A DNA stretch of 64,000 nucleotides from Rosa chinensis. Lineage: Eukaryota; Streptophyta; Magnoliopsida; Rosales; Rosaceae. This document shows, in pieces, positions 49,054 through 60,500 of the stretch (the stretch's first letter is position 1; the number at the start of each line of letters is the position of its first letter). The notes beneath the pieces are model-generated. The model saw only the letters and a list, made by a program, of their open reading frames with translations. It searched no databases and had not been told where the DNA came from. The position numbers and the translations under genes were made by a program. The stretch spans positions 27,564,956-27,628,955 of the forward strand of contig NC_037094.1 of the NCBI RefSeq assembly GCF_002994745.2. The letters run 5' to 3'.

Positions 49054-49293
49054 TATTTAACTCTCACTCACACAGATAAGTGTATGACATACAAACACTA
49101 CATACACAAATATATGTGTGAGATAGACATTTATATTTAACTCTCACTCACACAGATAACTGTATGACATACTAACACTACATACACAAATATATGTGTG
49201 AGATAAACATTTATATTTAACTCTCACTCACACAGATAACTGTATGACATACTAACACTACATACACAGATATATGTGTAAGATAGTTATTGT
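49054..49293. repeat. Three 80-bp tandem repeats in the CACTA-1 subterminal region
   Basis: Units start at 49054, 49134 and 49214 with TATTTAACTCTCACTCACAC and contain ACACAGATAA and ATATATGTGTG. The second and third are nearly identical. Confidence 0.85.
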
Positions 49294-49958
49294 CACAGAT
49301 ATATGTGGATCTACATTTTATTTAATATTGTATTATACTTGTTGTACTATAAATAAATTCACATTTATACAGATATCCGTATGCATCTACAGTTTTGCAT
49401 ATATTGATAGAATTTTACATACTGATATCTATTAGTATTCTGAATCACACAGATTTTTGTATGTATGATCATGAATATATTTTCTACGGAGTCCATTTAA
49501 ATTTATTGATATCAGTACCACTTGATACTTCACACAGATATCTCTAGCTAGTAGAAATAAGTATATAAAAAATAACTTATTACTCACTAATATCTGTGTG
49601 TAAAACATTTATCACTGATATCTGTGAGTATAAAATTATTTAATAAATTATATTTTATTTATCACTCACAATTATCCGTGTGTAAAACCGTTCTCACAGA
49701 TGTCAGTATCTGCTGATTGTGTAGGACACACGGATATCTGTGAGAAATTTTATGTCACACTGATTTCAGTAGGCAATAGTGTGAACATGTGCTTCTGTAG
49801 GGTCCAGTTGATCAATTCACACTGATATCTATATCTATAAGTCAAATCCCACGGATGTTTTATCAGTGTGAAAGTCAGTGTGTACAAAATCAGTGTGGGT
49901 TGCTCATTTCGCTAGTAGTGAAAATTAAAATATAGAGAAACTGTTAGAGTTGCTTTAA

Positions 49959-51284
49959 CTCAACTATCATCACATTTAAAATCCCAAGATGATTTTTTTT
50001 TTTTAGAATAAAAATCCCAAGATGATTGAATTTTCAAAATCACTTTAGTTATCAATTATTTAGCTGTCTGGAGCTCAATTTTCTCTAAACGGTGCCAAGT
50101 ACCCAGGATAGAAAGTCATATGCTTAAAAAATCATGTGTGACGACGAAGTTCATATGTTTAAGTCCTTTTGGCTAAAAACAAAAAATATTACGTACCAGT
50201 CTACTTGGTCGTTTATGAGTTTGGAGAAGCTAACTTGTCGAAAAAAGAAATCCATATGGGACATGAGTATTGAATTTTAAGGGACACCATGAAGAGGGAA
50301 ACGTAGTATTTAAAAGGGGCAGGGAATTAGACGGATCATGCATTGCAGGATCGATCCAAAGATGGAAGATGATAAAAAGCCAACTATGCACTCACAAAAC
50401 CAACTCAACTTCAGGACCTCAAAATCCAGCAGGAGGAAAGTCAAATACTGATAATCAAGTAAGTGGTAATTGTTAGATCGAGTACATGATATTGTTGTTA
50501 GCCTGGTGATAATCAACACGAGGAATTGTTAGACCGAACTCATAATCTAGCAGGAACAAATGAACAGATCGATGACAAACGTTATCAGTAATCCTTCTCT
50601 CATACTAGGGTTTAGGTTTTGGGTAATTCATACTGTGTACTTAATGCATAATATACAGGAAGAAGTAAAAACGCTTTCAGTGAAAAAGCCGGGTCTGAAT
50701 ACAGGGAGTCCTGCTCAGACCCAATAAAATAGGAAACTGATCAATTAATCACTCAACGAAGAGACTCTTGGCTATTTGATGGATGAGGAAGTATGCCCCT
50801 GAGCTACGTACTTCGATGTGCTGTGTATATCATATGTAGAGATATACTTGGATGTTCGGTACATTCAATCAGCTGTTTAATCGCTAGTTTTGTTTTGTTA
50901 TTGTATTTGGTTGTTCGTAATAAGCTAAACGTGTGACTTTCTGTTTTGGTTTATTTTATTACAAGATCATGTAATAGTTGTGAGCTCAATAAAGTGTGAT
51001 CTTTTTTGTTGTTACTTAATTTGGAAAGTCTTTTATGAGAAATATAGATGAGTTATAAAAGCCATAGCGGCACATATCAACTTCCAAGACTAAATGTATA
51101 TATAAGAGCCAAGCGATCGAGTCAATTGATAATTAAAATTGACAAACACCTCTCGTTAATTAAGACATGATAGCTCGTTTATTCAACGAACATATATATA
51201 GAAGACAAGAAGTCTCAAGTAACGTACACATAATCAAATTAGTGAATCTTCAGACGTCCCTTAGACACTAAATTCTGGTGTAAT
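49959..51284. other. Intergenic
   Basis: AT-rich, no gene recognised. A 68-codon open frame near 50270-50476 matches nothing I know. Confidence 0.5.
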
Positions 51285-51493
51285 TAAATTCATGAGTTAA
51301 TTACTGGTTACTTCTTATACTTATAGGGTTTCGTCGTTTCAGTCCCTGACCTTCAAATTTCACCTAAAAAGTCCATGAACTCTCAATTTTCTCCCATTTC
51401 GTCCCTGCCATCAGACTCCGTCCAAATTACCGTTAAATTGCTTACTTAGCATCCATTTCACGCCAAAATGTCTATTTTACCCTCAATTACTTT

Positions 51494-51533
51494 TTTTTTT
51501 TTTGCTCTTTTTCCTTTTTTACCTCTTCTTCTT

Positions 51534-51583
<50 letters not shown>

Positions 51584-52732
51584 CTAAACAAATGTTAACG
51601 ACCTCCCGTGTGGGCAGTCCTAGACGGTGGCGGCGCGACGCTGTTTTGGTGGATTTGAAGTGCTTCTAAAGTACTTGGTTCCATTCCAATCAGTACAACA
51701 GTACATCAACTATGCTTCGCAAAATCATAACAACTCAATTTCTCAATTCTGCATGATATAACTAGTTATCCAAGAATGAAACCAAGTCCAATTCCTCAAT
51801 CTCATAACACGAATTACAGTGAGCATCAACATGAACAACCAGAATTTCAAACACTCTCATGATCCACAAAATTTCCAAACATAACCCAACTGACCTTAAT
51901 ACTAAATGAAAGCCAAGCAGTACTTCAATTTACCTTCGATTTGAAACACAAACTCTAAGCAGAAGCATCCTAACCAGAAATCAAAAACTCGGCTACTCTT
52001 CCACTGCCCAAATCATGAGATTAACTGGACCAAGCATCGATTAGTGTTCTAGGACGAGAACCATCATCAAAAACAAAGCCCAGACGTTCCAGAATTCACC
52101 GCCATGCACAGCAACGCCAACGAGGCCGAAGACACCCAAAACATCAGTCCATCAAACCCAACCAAAATCGAAAACTAATTATACACAGACGCAGATATCG
52201 TCGAGAGGATTTCGTTTCGTACCTCAGACAACCCAAACGGTGGCCGGAGTTGCCGGAAAGTCAGAAATTGCCGAAAGAGCTTCACACCTTCTGAGCTTTG
52301 AATCTCCCTTCACGAACTGTGCATGGATGATCCATCACCATAGGCACGTCGGTGATGACGAGACGAGAACAATGCCGGTGGTCCAGCTTGGAGAGGTGGC
52401 CAGACGGAGGAGTTTTGTCTGGGTCGTGGCTTCGGGTCGTCGAGGAGCAGAAACGGGTCGAGAACTTTGATCGTTTCTGGAATGGTAGTCCGCCGCGGCG
52501 GGAATGGGTCGGGATTGGTTTTGAGGCAGGACAACACCAGTAGTTCTCGGGAGAGACAATAGTCGGCTGGTCGAGCTTTCGGGTCAGGTTGTTGTTGTTG
52601 TTGTTGTTGCAACGTCTGGGTTTGGTGTTCCACTGTTGATGGGGGTGAGCTTTGAGAGCAATAGTAGTAGATGTGGTTGTTGCCAAGAAATTGAATAAAT
52701 TAACGCGAGAAAAACATAGTGAAATCCAGCAA
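51494..52732 (-). other. MULE interior, possible captured sequence
   Basis: Holds a (CT)n tract (about 51540-51580) and GC-richer sequence with overlapping minus-strand frames (52686-52282; 52633-52310), including a short Gln run from a (GTT)n microsatellite. No family recognised. The composition differs from the AT-rich surroundings and could reflect host-gene capture. Confidence 0.35.
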
Positions 52733-55518
52733 TATAACGTCCCGAATCTAAATTCACCGATTTACTAGTCATTTGGACAGTAAACGACAATTTGTTTTAC
52801 CTTTACTCTTTTTTTTCGGTAGCTTTAGTGGCCCTAAATTGTTGACCTTTTGTTCGGGTCAAAATTTGAGAAAGTTTTCTTCATGAAAGTTGTAGAGGAA
52901 GTTAAACCGAGCGCGTGCATATGTGGTACGTAAAAATCAGAGTTCGTACGTGAAAGTTATAAGCAAAAGATTAAAGTACTGTTCACGGTTACTGTTCATG
53001 GTAACTTTCTATATATATGGAGAGTTACTGTGGTAGGTTTTCTCTCTCTTTCCTCTTTCTCCCCGCGTCGGCCCTCATCCCTTTCTCCTTCGATTTGTCG
53101 TCGTCCGGCCATCAATCGGCGAGACCCTGGTGGCTGCCGACTCGCCTCCTCCTCCTCTACATGCTGGTGGTCGTGGGTTGTCACGATTTGGCCGGAGAAG
53201 CACGATTTGAAGCTTGGAAATTTACTGTAGCAATTGACGTTTTCCGGCAATTTCCGGCGATTTCGGCCATTTCCGGCCACCAAACCACTGTCGAAGGCGC
53301 GGTTTTTGCCAAGGATCGTTTTGCCCCTAGCCTTGAGCCACGATTTGCAGTGTAGAAGGAGAATCAAGGAGAACCCGATTCTAGGGTTCTTGGGTTTTCT
53401 GGGCTTGTGTTCAACGGCCAAATTAGAGCTCTTTCAGGTAAAATTGGAACTTGTTGTAGTTGAGAAAGAGGTTGGGTTTGTTGAGTAGATGGTGCTGCCA
53501 AATTTTGGTGGCCATCGGAGGTGGTTGCCGGTGGCGCGTGGGGCCCACGCGCTGCCACTGTTGGTGGCGCGTGGAGGCGTGTAGGGCAGTGTTTTAATTC
53601 CGGTTTTTAGCCCATTAAATCCTATAAATTGTGTAGAGCTTGCATGTGAAGTTTGGTAATTTTTGGAGAAACTTAGAATTAATTATGAATTTTGAAGTTT
53701 AGGGTTTCGATTATTGAATTACAAGAATCTGACCATCGGATATCTCTCGGTTCTGACTTGGAACCTTTAAGATAATGAATTAGTATTAGAGGTAAAATTT
53801 GGGTTGAATCCGAGAACAAGTGGAGAGTTGATTGGTGAGGGTTTGATTATGGGATTCGTATTAAATTGTCGAATTATCGCTTACGGAATATAATCGTGTA
53901 CAGGGCGACGTACCGAGCTCTGGCTCGATGAAGGAACTCGTATACGTGATCGTCGGAATAGTACTGTGAGTGGACTTTTGTTTTTAAGTAAATGATGCAT
54001 GCATTTATTTCTTTGAATATGCTCTATTTATTTATCAATTTACATTTCGAGCGTGTGATTTTAATCTCAGAGATTGATTTCGCTTGATCTCATATAAGTG
54101 ATTTCGATAATGATTTGTTTCCGAAGTTGATTATGATTTATAATCTTATTTGACGAATTATTTATTTCCGAGGTGATTTAATCTATTTCTATTTGAGACT
54201 TTTAAAGGATTTTCAAAATGGGATTTCGATGGAGTTATATTTCTTATTTATTTATCGACTTCGGTTTTGGCATTGGGAATGCCTTGATGATGATTTTGAA
54301 ATTGGTTTTGTTTCGGTTTACGGAAAACATGCTTATTATTATTTTCTTCCTATTTATTTGAATTTGAGATTATCTTGGCGTGTGGGACACGTCATTGGAA
54401 ATTCTTTTACGAGAGATGGGGAAGCCTTATGTATTTATGGATTTACTTGGTTTTTGGATTTCTGTTGCCATACTTTGGGTGACTATTATCATTGCTAGCA
54501 TTGATCTTCCGCCTTTGTGGCGAGGTGATGGGATCACTGAAGCCCTCCGCCTTTGTGGCGCTGGTTACTGTCTCTGTGACAGTAATTCTCAAGCCCAGTA
54601 TCCTATCGCTACACATAGTGGCGTAAGGGTATATTACGGGAGTAATGGGAGTACTTTAGCCTGGGAGGCTATCACCCAATCCTGGGAGGCTCACTCGTAT
54701 GGCTATCATCTTCCCCTACTCATTATATTCTTGACTAGCGGGGCTAGTCCAATTTTCCGTTTAACCAGCGGGCACTACTACAATAAGTTAATCAGACGAA
54801 GGGTATTTATAGTTGTGTGATGACCAGCCTCACTGTGGTCTAAACGAGTGTTGTGTGATTGAAAAATCAGACAACGGTGATTTCACCGTTGTGTGACAAT
54901 ACTTTGCTCAACAGAATATCTGTTTCCGTTGTGTGAATTCTACGCGGGCATGTGCCTTGCATGGCATGCACGGGGATGTGTCGGTACATTCAGACAACAG
55001 AAGAAGGAATTCACCGTTGTGTGAGATTCATAACACACAACAGATATAACTCATTCTTTGTTGTCTGAGGTTCATAACACACAACAAATATTACTCATTC
55101 TTTGTTGTCTGAGATATGTAACACACAACAGATATTACTCATCCTTTGTTGTCTGATATTAATAACACACAATTGAAGTGAAATTATCTCCCTTGTCTGT
55201 TGATTACTCAGACAACAGATATGATTTCATTTCTGTTGTGTGTTATGAATCTCACACAACAGAACTTTGTTTTCTTTTGTTGTTGGTTGTTAGTTCACAC
55301 AACTACTCTATTTGGTTAGCTGTGGTGTGAATATTGTAATCAAATTTGGTAGTAATTACCACAAAAACAATACTCTAATTCATATCATTCCATTACCATT
55401 TTTCAAACATCCATACATTCAAGTAACTAGATAATGTACCAAACAAGAAATCATTCCTAGCTGCGTACACTTGAATCAAAAGCTGATATAAAATTATTCT
55501 TAGACATCATTCCAAATG

Positions 55519-55600
55519 TTGTTCCACTAACAACTACTTGGTGACCTGATCTGCAACTGCTTTGATGAGCCCCTCAATATCAGCATCTTCATTTTTTGCA
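55519..55600 (-). pseudogene. Exon-like C-terminal fragment in CACTA-2
   Basis: After an acceptor-like CTCATAGCAG the minus strand reads NDAKNEDADIEGLIKAVADQ and ends with a stop. It could be the last exon of a captured gene. Family not recognised. Confidence 0.3.
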
Positions 55601-55800
55601 TCATTTTCTGCTATGAGATGCCAAAATGACATGGAATAAGCCATTTTGATACATCAAACAAACTTCAATTGATTCACCATATACAATTTTATAAGCATTG
55701 CAATAAATTTCAATTGATTCACTGTATTCTTGTTACAAAATTGAAATCACGAATCAAGACATGAACAAAAGTGAGGAAACCAGGAAGCAATTTTGGGTAC

Positions 55801-55926
55801 CTTCCATCCATGCCAATGATCATGATGGTATTCTTCCGCTTGCCAAAGGCAACAATATGCTGCAGACCTTCCTGCAAGTGAAATTTGGCGACTGACCATT
55901 CTGAGCTGAAATACTTTGGCAGCACA
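55801..55926 (-). pseudogene. Captured ATG18 (PROPPIN) exon inside CACTA-2
   Basis: The minus strand encodes [17 protein letters not shown] and [16 protein letters not shown], the C-terminal beta-propeller segment of plant ATG18, a PI3P-binding autophagy protein. The exon ends GGAAG before a GT donor at 55800-55799. I recall the same boundary (GMDG then Ser) in ATG18 genes, but that is memory. The downstream exon (FYRC...) is not found next to it. The retained splice site indicates genomic capture. Confidence 0.7.
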
Positions 55927-58900
55927 CTTGCAAAAGATGAAACCCAGAAAATGGCAGATCAATAAAACATGTAATGAGGTCTTGAGAGTTGGTAGAAGAG
56001 GCAGACTAGATAACTATCAGATTAACCAAAAACTTAGAATTGCAATCAGTCAATTTGTCAACTATACCCTAACCAATCAGAAAAGTGGGAAATATTGACG
56101 TAAAGCAATGTAAAGGGAAAGTGCCATCATGAGATTGTTTATTGATATACAAGCACAATAAAGATTATACAAATTTGGCAACACAATCTGCTGCTGAACA
56201 TTTAAAGATTAATGACGCATGTAAAAACGTGACATTAACTGCAGCTTATTAACAAAATGCCAAAAATCCACTAGCTATAAGCTCCAAGGAGTAATTTTGC
56301 ATAAGAGTATTTATAAGAGTTCCTATCACATACATAGGCCAATAGACTCCAACAAGTTTCATTCATTCTGTCACTAAGGAAATGACAATCATATGCATAT
56401 ACTAATGAGCCTTTAATATTTTAAACAGACCATTAGTGACTCCATCAACCATAAGCTAGCTGTAAAACTATAACACCTAGTGAGGGGAGATCAATAATAT
56501 ATCTTTATCCAGAACTTAACATAGATTATTTACCAAACATCAGTTTAATTTACATGTCGAAGACAACATGATCACTTGTAAATGTTGTTTAGTTTGATAT
56601 CCCCTGCAACAAGCCAAGATTCAAATAGTTATTTCAATAATTTAAGATTCAAACTCTAGAGTCCAAGGAATAAAAATAAAAAAAATAAAAAAAAACAGGT
56701 GAAATACACTGATAAATAGAAATCAAATACAAAATTTTAAGGGCCACAAAGGAAAGGAGAAGAGGGGAGGGGGGTTAGTTCACAGCTTTATGAAAGGTCA
56801 AACTAACTCTCCTATAAGAGCTGTTGCTGCTCCTCAAAGTGAATGCATCACTATGTATCCAGTTGCTTAAAATTAAATATATTTGGCTAGTAAATATATT
56901 GCTTAACAGTAAAAACATGTGAGCATGGAGACTTTGGCTAGTAATCTCAGGTTTAACTACTCATACCAATCCAGTAGGACAACAACACAAGGGCATCAAT
57001 TAAACTCATAGTTTTACCCAACATTAGCAACTAGAACAATTTCACTACCCAACTAATAGACTAAACTACTAAACTTCAACAGAATAAGAGCCTGATATTT
57101 AGCAGTCTTTCATATATATCACACATCCAATACCAGAAGGGAAGGCACACAACAACAACAAAAAAACAATCTAGCTATTACCCTATTTCAAAAGCATGTC
57201 TAGGTCCATGTTTCATGACAAAAGAAGCACAACAGAATCATATACACATGAAGAGACAAAAATACATACTGAAGTAGATATTGTCTTGATCCCTTAACTT
57301 GCATGGATAAGACATCTGTATATCACTATCTTGACCAGCAGTTTTCATTTTATTCCTCTGCACCTTGGACTTCAAGGATGCTGAAATAACAAGATTGAAA
57401 AGTAATTAGCCATTTGAAATAATACTACTAAGACAATTCTCGACAGCATTCTGAGGAGCTACTAAGACAAACAGGTCATTAGTCTCATCTACATATTTGG
57501 CACCTGCACTTGCAAAAAAAGAAGCTAAGGCCATGGCATACAATCATTTATTAGAGAGCTGAATGATGAACTCAACAGGAACACAAACACAAACACAACA
57601 CTAAAAGAATGAAATCCTTGAAATCAAATAGGAACACAAAATGTCTATATACCACCTCACGAGATGCCACAATCCATTACCTAAAGAAATTTCTCTGAGT
57701 TGAAAAGGAACATCTCCAACAGAAAATTACCATTTGATATACCAGTTGCATAGCTTCTTGACCTAGGAGATATCTGCACATATAGCAACATGTCAGGAAT
57801 TGACACAAGCTGGACATGCACTTCCAACAAAACAGAGGAAGGAAAACAAACGAGCTCACGCATTAAGATATTATCTTACGTGTAGTTTCTATGCACACAT
57901 ATTGTAATGGACAAAGAAGAAGCTTGATGTAAACCCAATAGAAAAAACATACCACTTTAATCCTTGAGCTACAGATTCAAACTTATTTAAGATCCAAATA
58001 AGCCTATAGAAGCCCATATAAGTTTTAAATGGCAGCACAAGGCCTTAAGACTTATTTCAGATTCAAAGAAACTCAGACCAAGCAAAAAAATAAACTAAGG
58101 AGTTGCTTCTTCAGTCCAGACCATACTCGAGAGACAAGAACAACAAATAAAAGTACTTGAAATTTAAAAAGCATCTCAGAAGTTGATTACTAGGTTGTCC
58201 GGACTCACATTCTTTATCCCATATCTGCAAAGGTTTGCTCCTAATTATCCAGAAAAATGCACAGCTTAAGCATCAAAATTACAACAAGTATGATAAACGA
58301 AAACTAAAAACACAAGAGCGAAAGACGATGAGGCATACCCAAGGCTGCATAGAATGGAGAGAAACCCAGATTGGAATGTGTTCTTGAACATATTTAACTT
58401 GCTTCTAAGTCAAGCTGCAATCAAAGCCATTTACACAATGAGCCATTTAAATGATAGAAAAAGGGTAAATAAAACTGCAGTAACAAGGTAATAGTTGGAT
58501 CTAATATCCAGTCCATCTCATTAGAAACAAAAAAAGAAAAGAAAACAAACAAACAAAGCCACAAAAGGTGTCAAGAAATTGCCTTTGGGGTAAATTTCTG
58601 CCAACCTAGTCAACTATGGACAACGAAAAGCACTAGGCTCCTTTTGCTAGATAGCACATTCTACGTAAATTCATGTAAAACTATAATATAGTTTAAAGAT
58701 AGAACTCTCACACAAATTTTAATGGCCCATATCATTAATACTCTTATATAGTTATGTGGCAAAATCATACAGCTTTCATTTGTATTTTCTGCAATGTAAA
58801 GTATCAAATTATCACTGCAACCTAAGGGCCTGAATGGAAATGAGGTAATATAGTTTGAAACAAACCCTAAAAGCTTAACAACTAGATTGAATGCAATTCC

Positions 58901-60500
58901 TAAGTAAAGCTCCAACAATTCAAATTTATGCAATTGATTAAACAATTCCAATCTACCTCTCCTACAATGGCAGAACGATCAAACACAAGTTATTTGACAC
59001 AAAAAACTACAATTGACCCTCACAAAAAGTAAAACAAAAAAGAAAAAGAGAGGTACCATCATCCGAAGAACCATTGCAAGGAGAAGAGCCCTGTGATTTC
59101 GTTGAGTTTTCAACATGTCCTTGACCAATAGAACAAAAGCTCATTAAGTATTCAGATACAATCTCAATTCAAGTAACTGCAATGAGTTCTGATAATGCAT
59201 ATATGATCAGTTTTTTGGTTAATGAAACTACGACTGCTCCAGATACTCATATATAAACTAAACAGAGGACAAAAATGAAGAGAGAGCACCATCTATTGAA
59301 TGCTTTCCAGGCATCAAGCTCTGCTTCTCTATAGCAACACTGAAATCAAATTAAAATTTTAAGTCTAGACTTTTTTCTTTTCCTACAATTATTGGCAATT
59401 AAACACGACATTAAAGAAAAAGAGTGAGTGCCCTGAAGAGGAAGAGTGACGAAGGTTGATGAGGGAAGCGCAAGACTGAAGGTGAATTCTAGATTAACTA
59501 AAACACATCTTCAGTATCATTTCCTCTCAATTCCATTAATCACAATACAAAATCTAAAATGAACACATCAATTAAAACTTGACCAAAAAAGCACCATACT
59601 TCGAAAAAGAAGGAAGAGATAAGCTAGTACATACCTTCTGGAGGTGGCCTTGCTAATCCAGATTCGGCATCAAAATGCTCTCGTAGGCCTCGTTCCCGCC
59701 GTCCTTCACCGGCGATGCCTTGTCGTTCAGCCCAAACTGGTGGAGCCTGGACGACGACCGACACGGAATGAATCTGTTGCTACACATCGAGGTCTTCGAC
59801 GAAGACGACTAGAGGCTCGAGATTCCCCAAACGTGTCGAGTCGCAGATGGCTAGACTCAACCCATCTCAACGCCAGAAGAATCGAAAATTTAAACTCTCT
59901 GGGTTGTTGCTCATCTCACTGCTGCTCGATTACTTGGAACCCTAGAATGTTCAATTCGCAATCCCATTTTTTCAATTGAGGAAAAATTTGGTATGGATTT
60001 CCAAAAATTGAGAGGAAAATGGGGAAAATTGAGGGATTGAATTAGTGGTTTGGATTAGAAGTGAGGAGGGCACAGGAATTTCATTTTGTATAAGAAGCGG
60101 AAGAGAAAGTGGTGAAGAAGATGACTGAGAGGGTTGAGAGCTGGTCGAGAGAGGTTTTGTTTTCTTTCTTTCTATAGAATCGGAGAAACTGAAGAGTCTT
60201 CTGCATCTCTTTGGATTTAGAGGCGAGGAGGAGAGAGAAAGTGGATCTAGGGGACTCTATCTCCTCCATCGCTAAAGAAGATTTGGATTTCAGGAGATAA
60301 AGAATAGAAGCAAGGAAGTTGGGGTAGGCGGACCTAGGAGTGGAGGAGGCGGTGAGAGAAGGCTTGGCTAGCGACGACATCTTCCTGGAGAGGAAGGTGG
60401 TGAAGGTGTGAGGGAAAGGATAGAGTGAGAGATAAGGGAGTATTGAGAGAGAGGGCGAGAGAGAGAGTCGGGGAAGACATAGAAGTTTATTGAAACATGG
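55927..60500 (-). other. CACTA-2 interior: unassigned, exon-like islands
   Basis: Mostly AT-rich and intron-like. Possible coding islands on the minus strand: 60380-60081 (MSSLAKPSLTASSTPRSAYP, Ser/Lys-rich), about 59330-59280 (EKQSLMPGKHSIDG), about 59105-59055 (STKSQGSSPCNGSSDDG), and about 57385-57285 (KSKVQRNKMKTAGQDSDIQ). Their order suggests one or more captured genes read right to left. None is recognised. Confidence 0.35.

Larger units (their letters stand above)
22570..49920. mobile_element. CACTA-1: non-autonomous CACTA (En/Spm) element, TSD AAA, hosting the caulimovirid units
   Basis: Ends are CACTACTAGCAAAA (22570) and the complement of CACTACTAGCGAAA (to 49920). TSD AAA is at 22567-22569 and 49921-49923. 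Subterminal ACACAGATAT/CACTGATTT-type motifs recur in both orientations near both ends (22600-22750 and 47880-49900). Without inserts it is about 2.3 kb. It has no transposase but carries exon-like host sequence (48290-48811). Confidence 0.88.
22302..49955. mobile_element. Tourist-like MITE, split by CACTA-1
   Basis: Terminal inverted repeats (GAGCAACTCCAACAGTTTCT at 22302; its near-complement ends at 49955) are flanked by TAA (22299-22301 and 49956-49958). Without the insert the element is about 300 bp (22302-22569 plus 49924-49955). TAA/TTA duplications fit the PIF/Harbinger group. Confidence 0.7.

Noticed and set aside
49054..49293. CRISPR-like array or satellite
   Set aside because: Three contiguous 80-bp copies without spacers, inside CACTA subterminal sequence; a simple local tandem duplication.
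52282..52686. Pirin-like protein on the minus strand (LDPFLLLDD resemblance)
   Set aside because: Similarity ends after about nine residues, the rest is low-complexity and in overlapping frames; likely chance.
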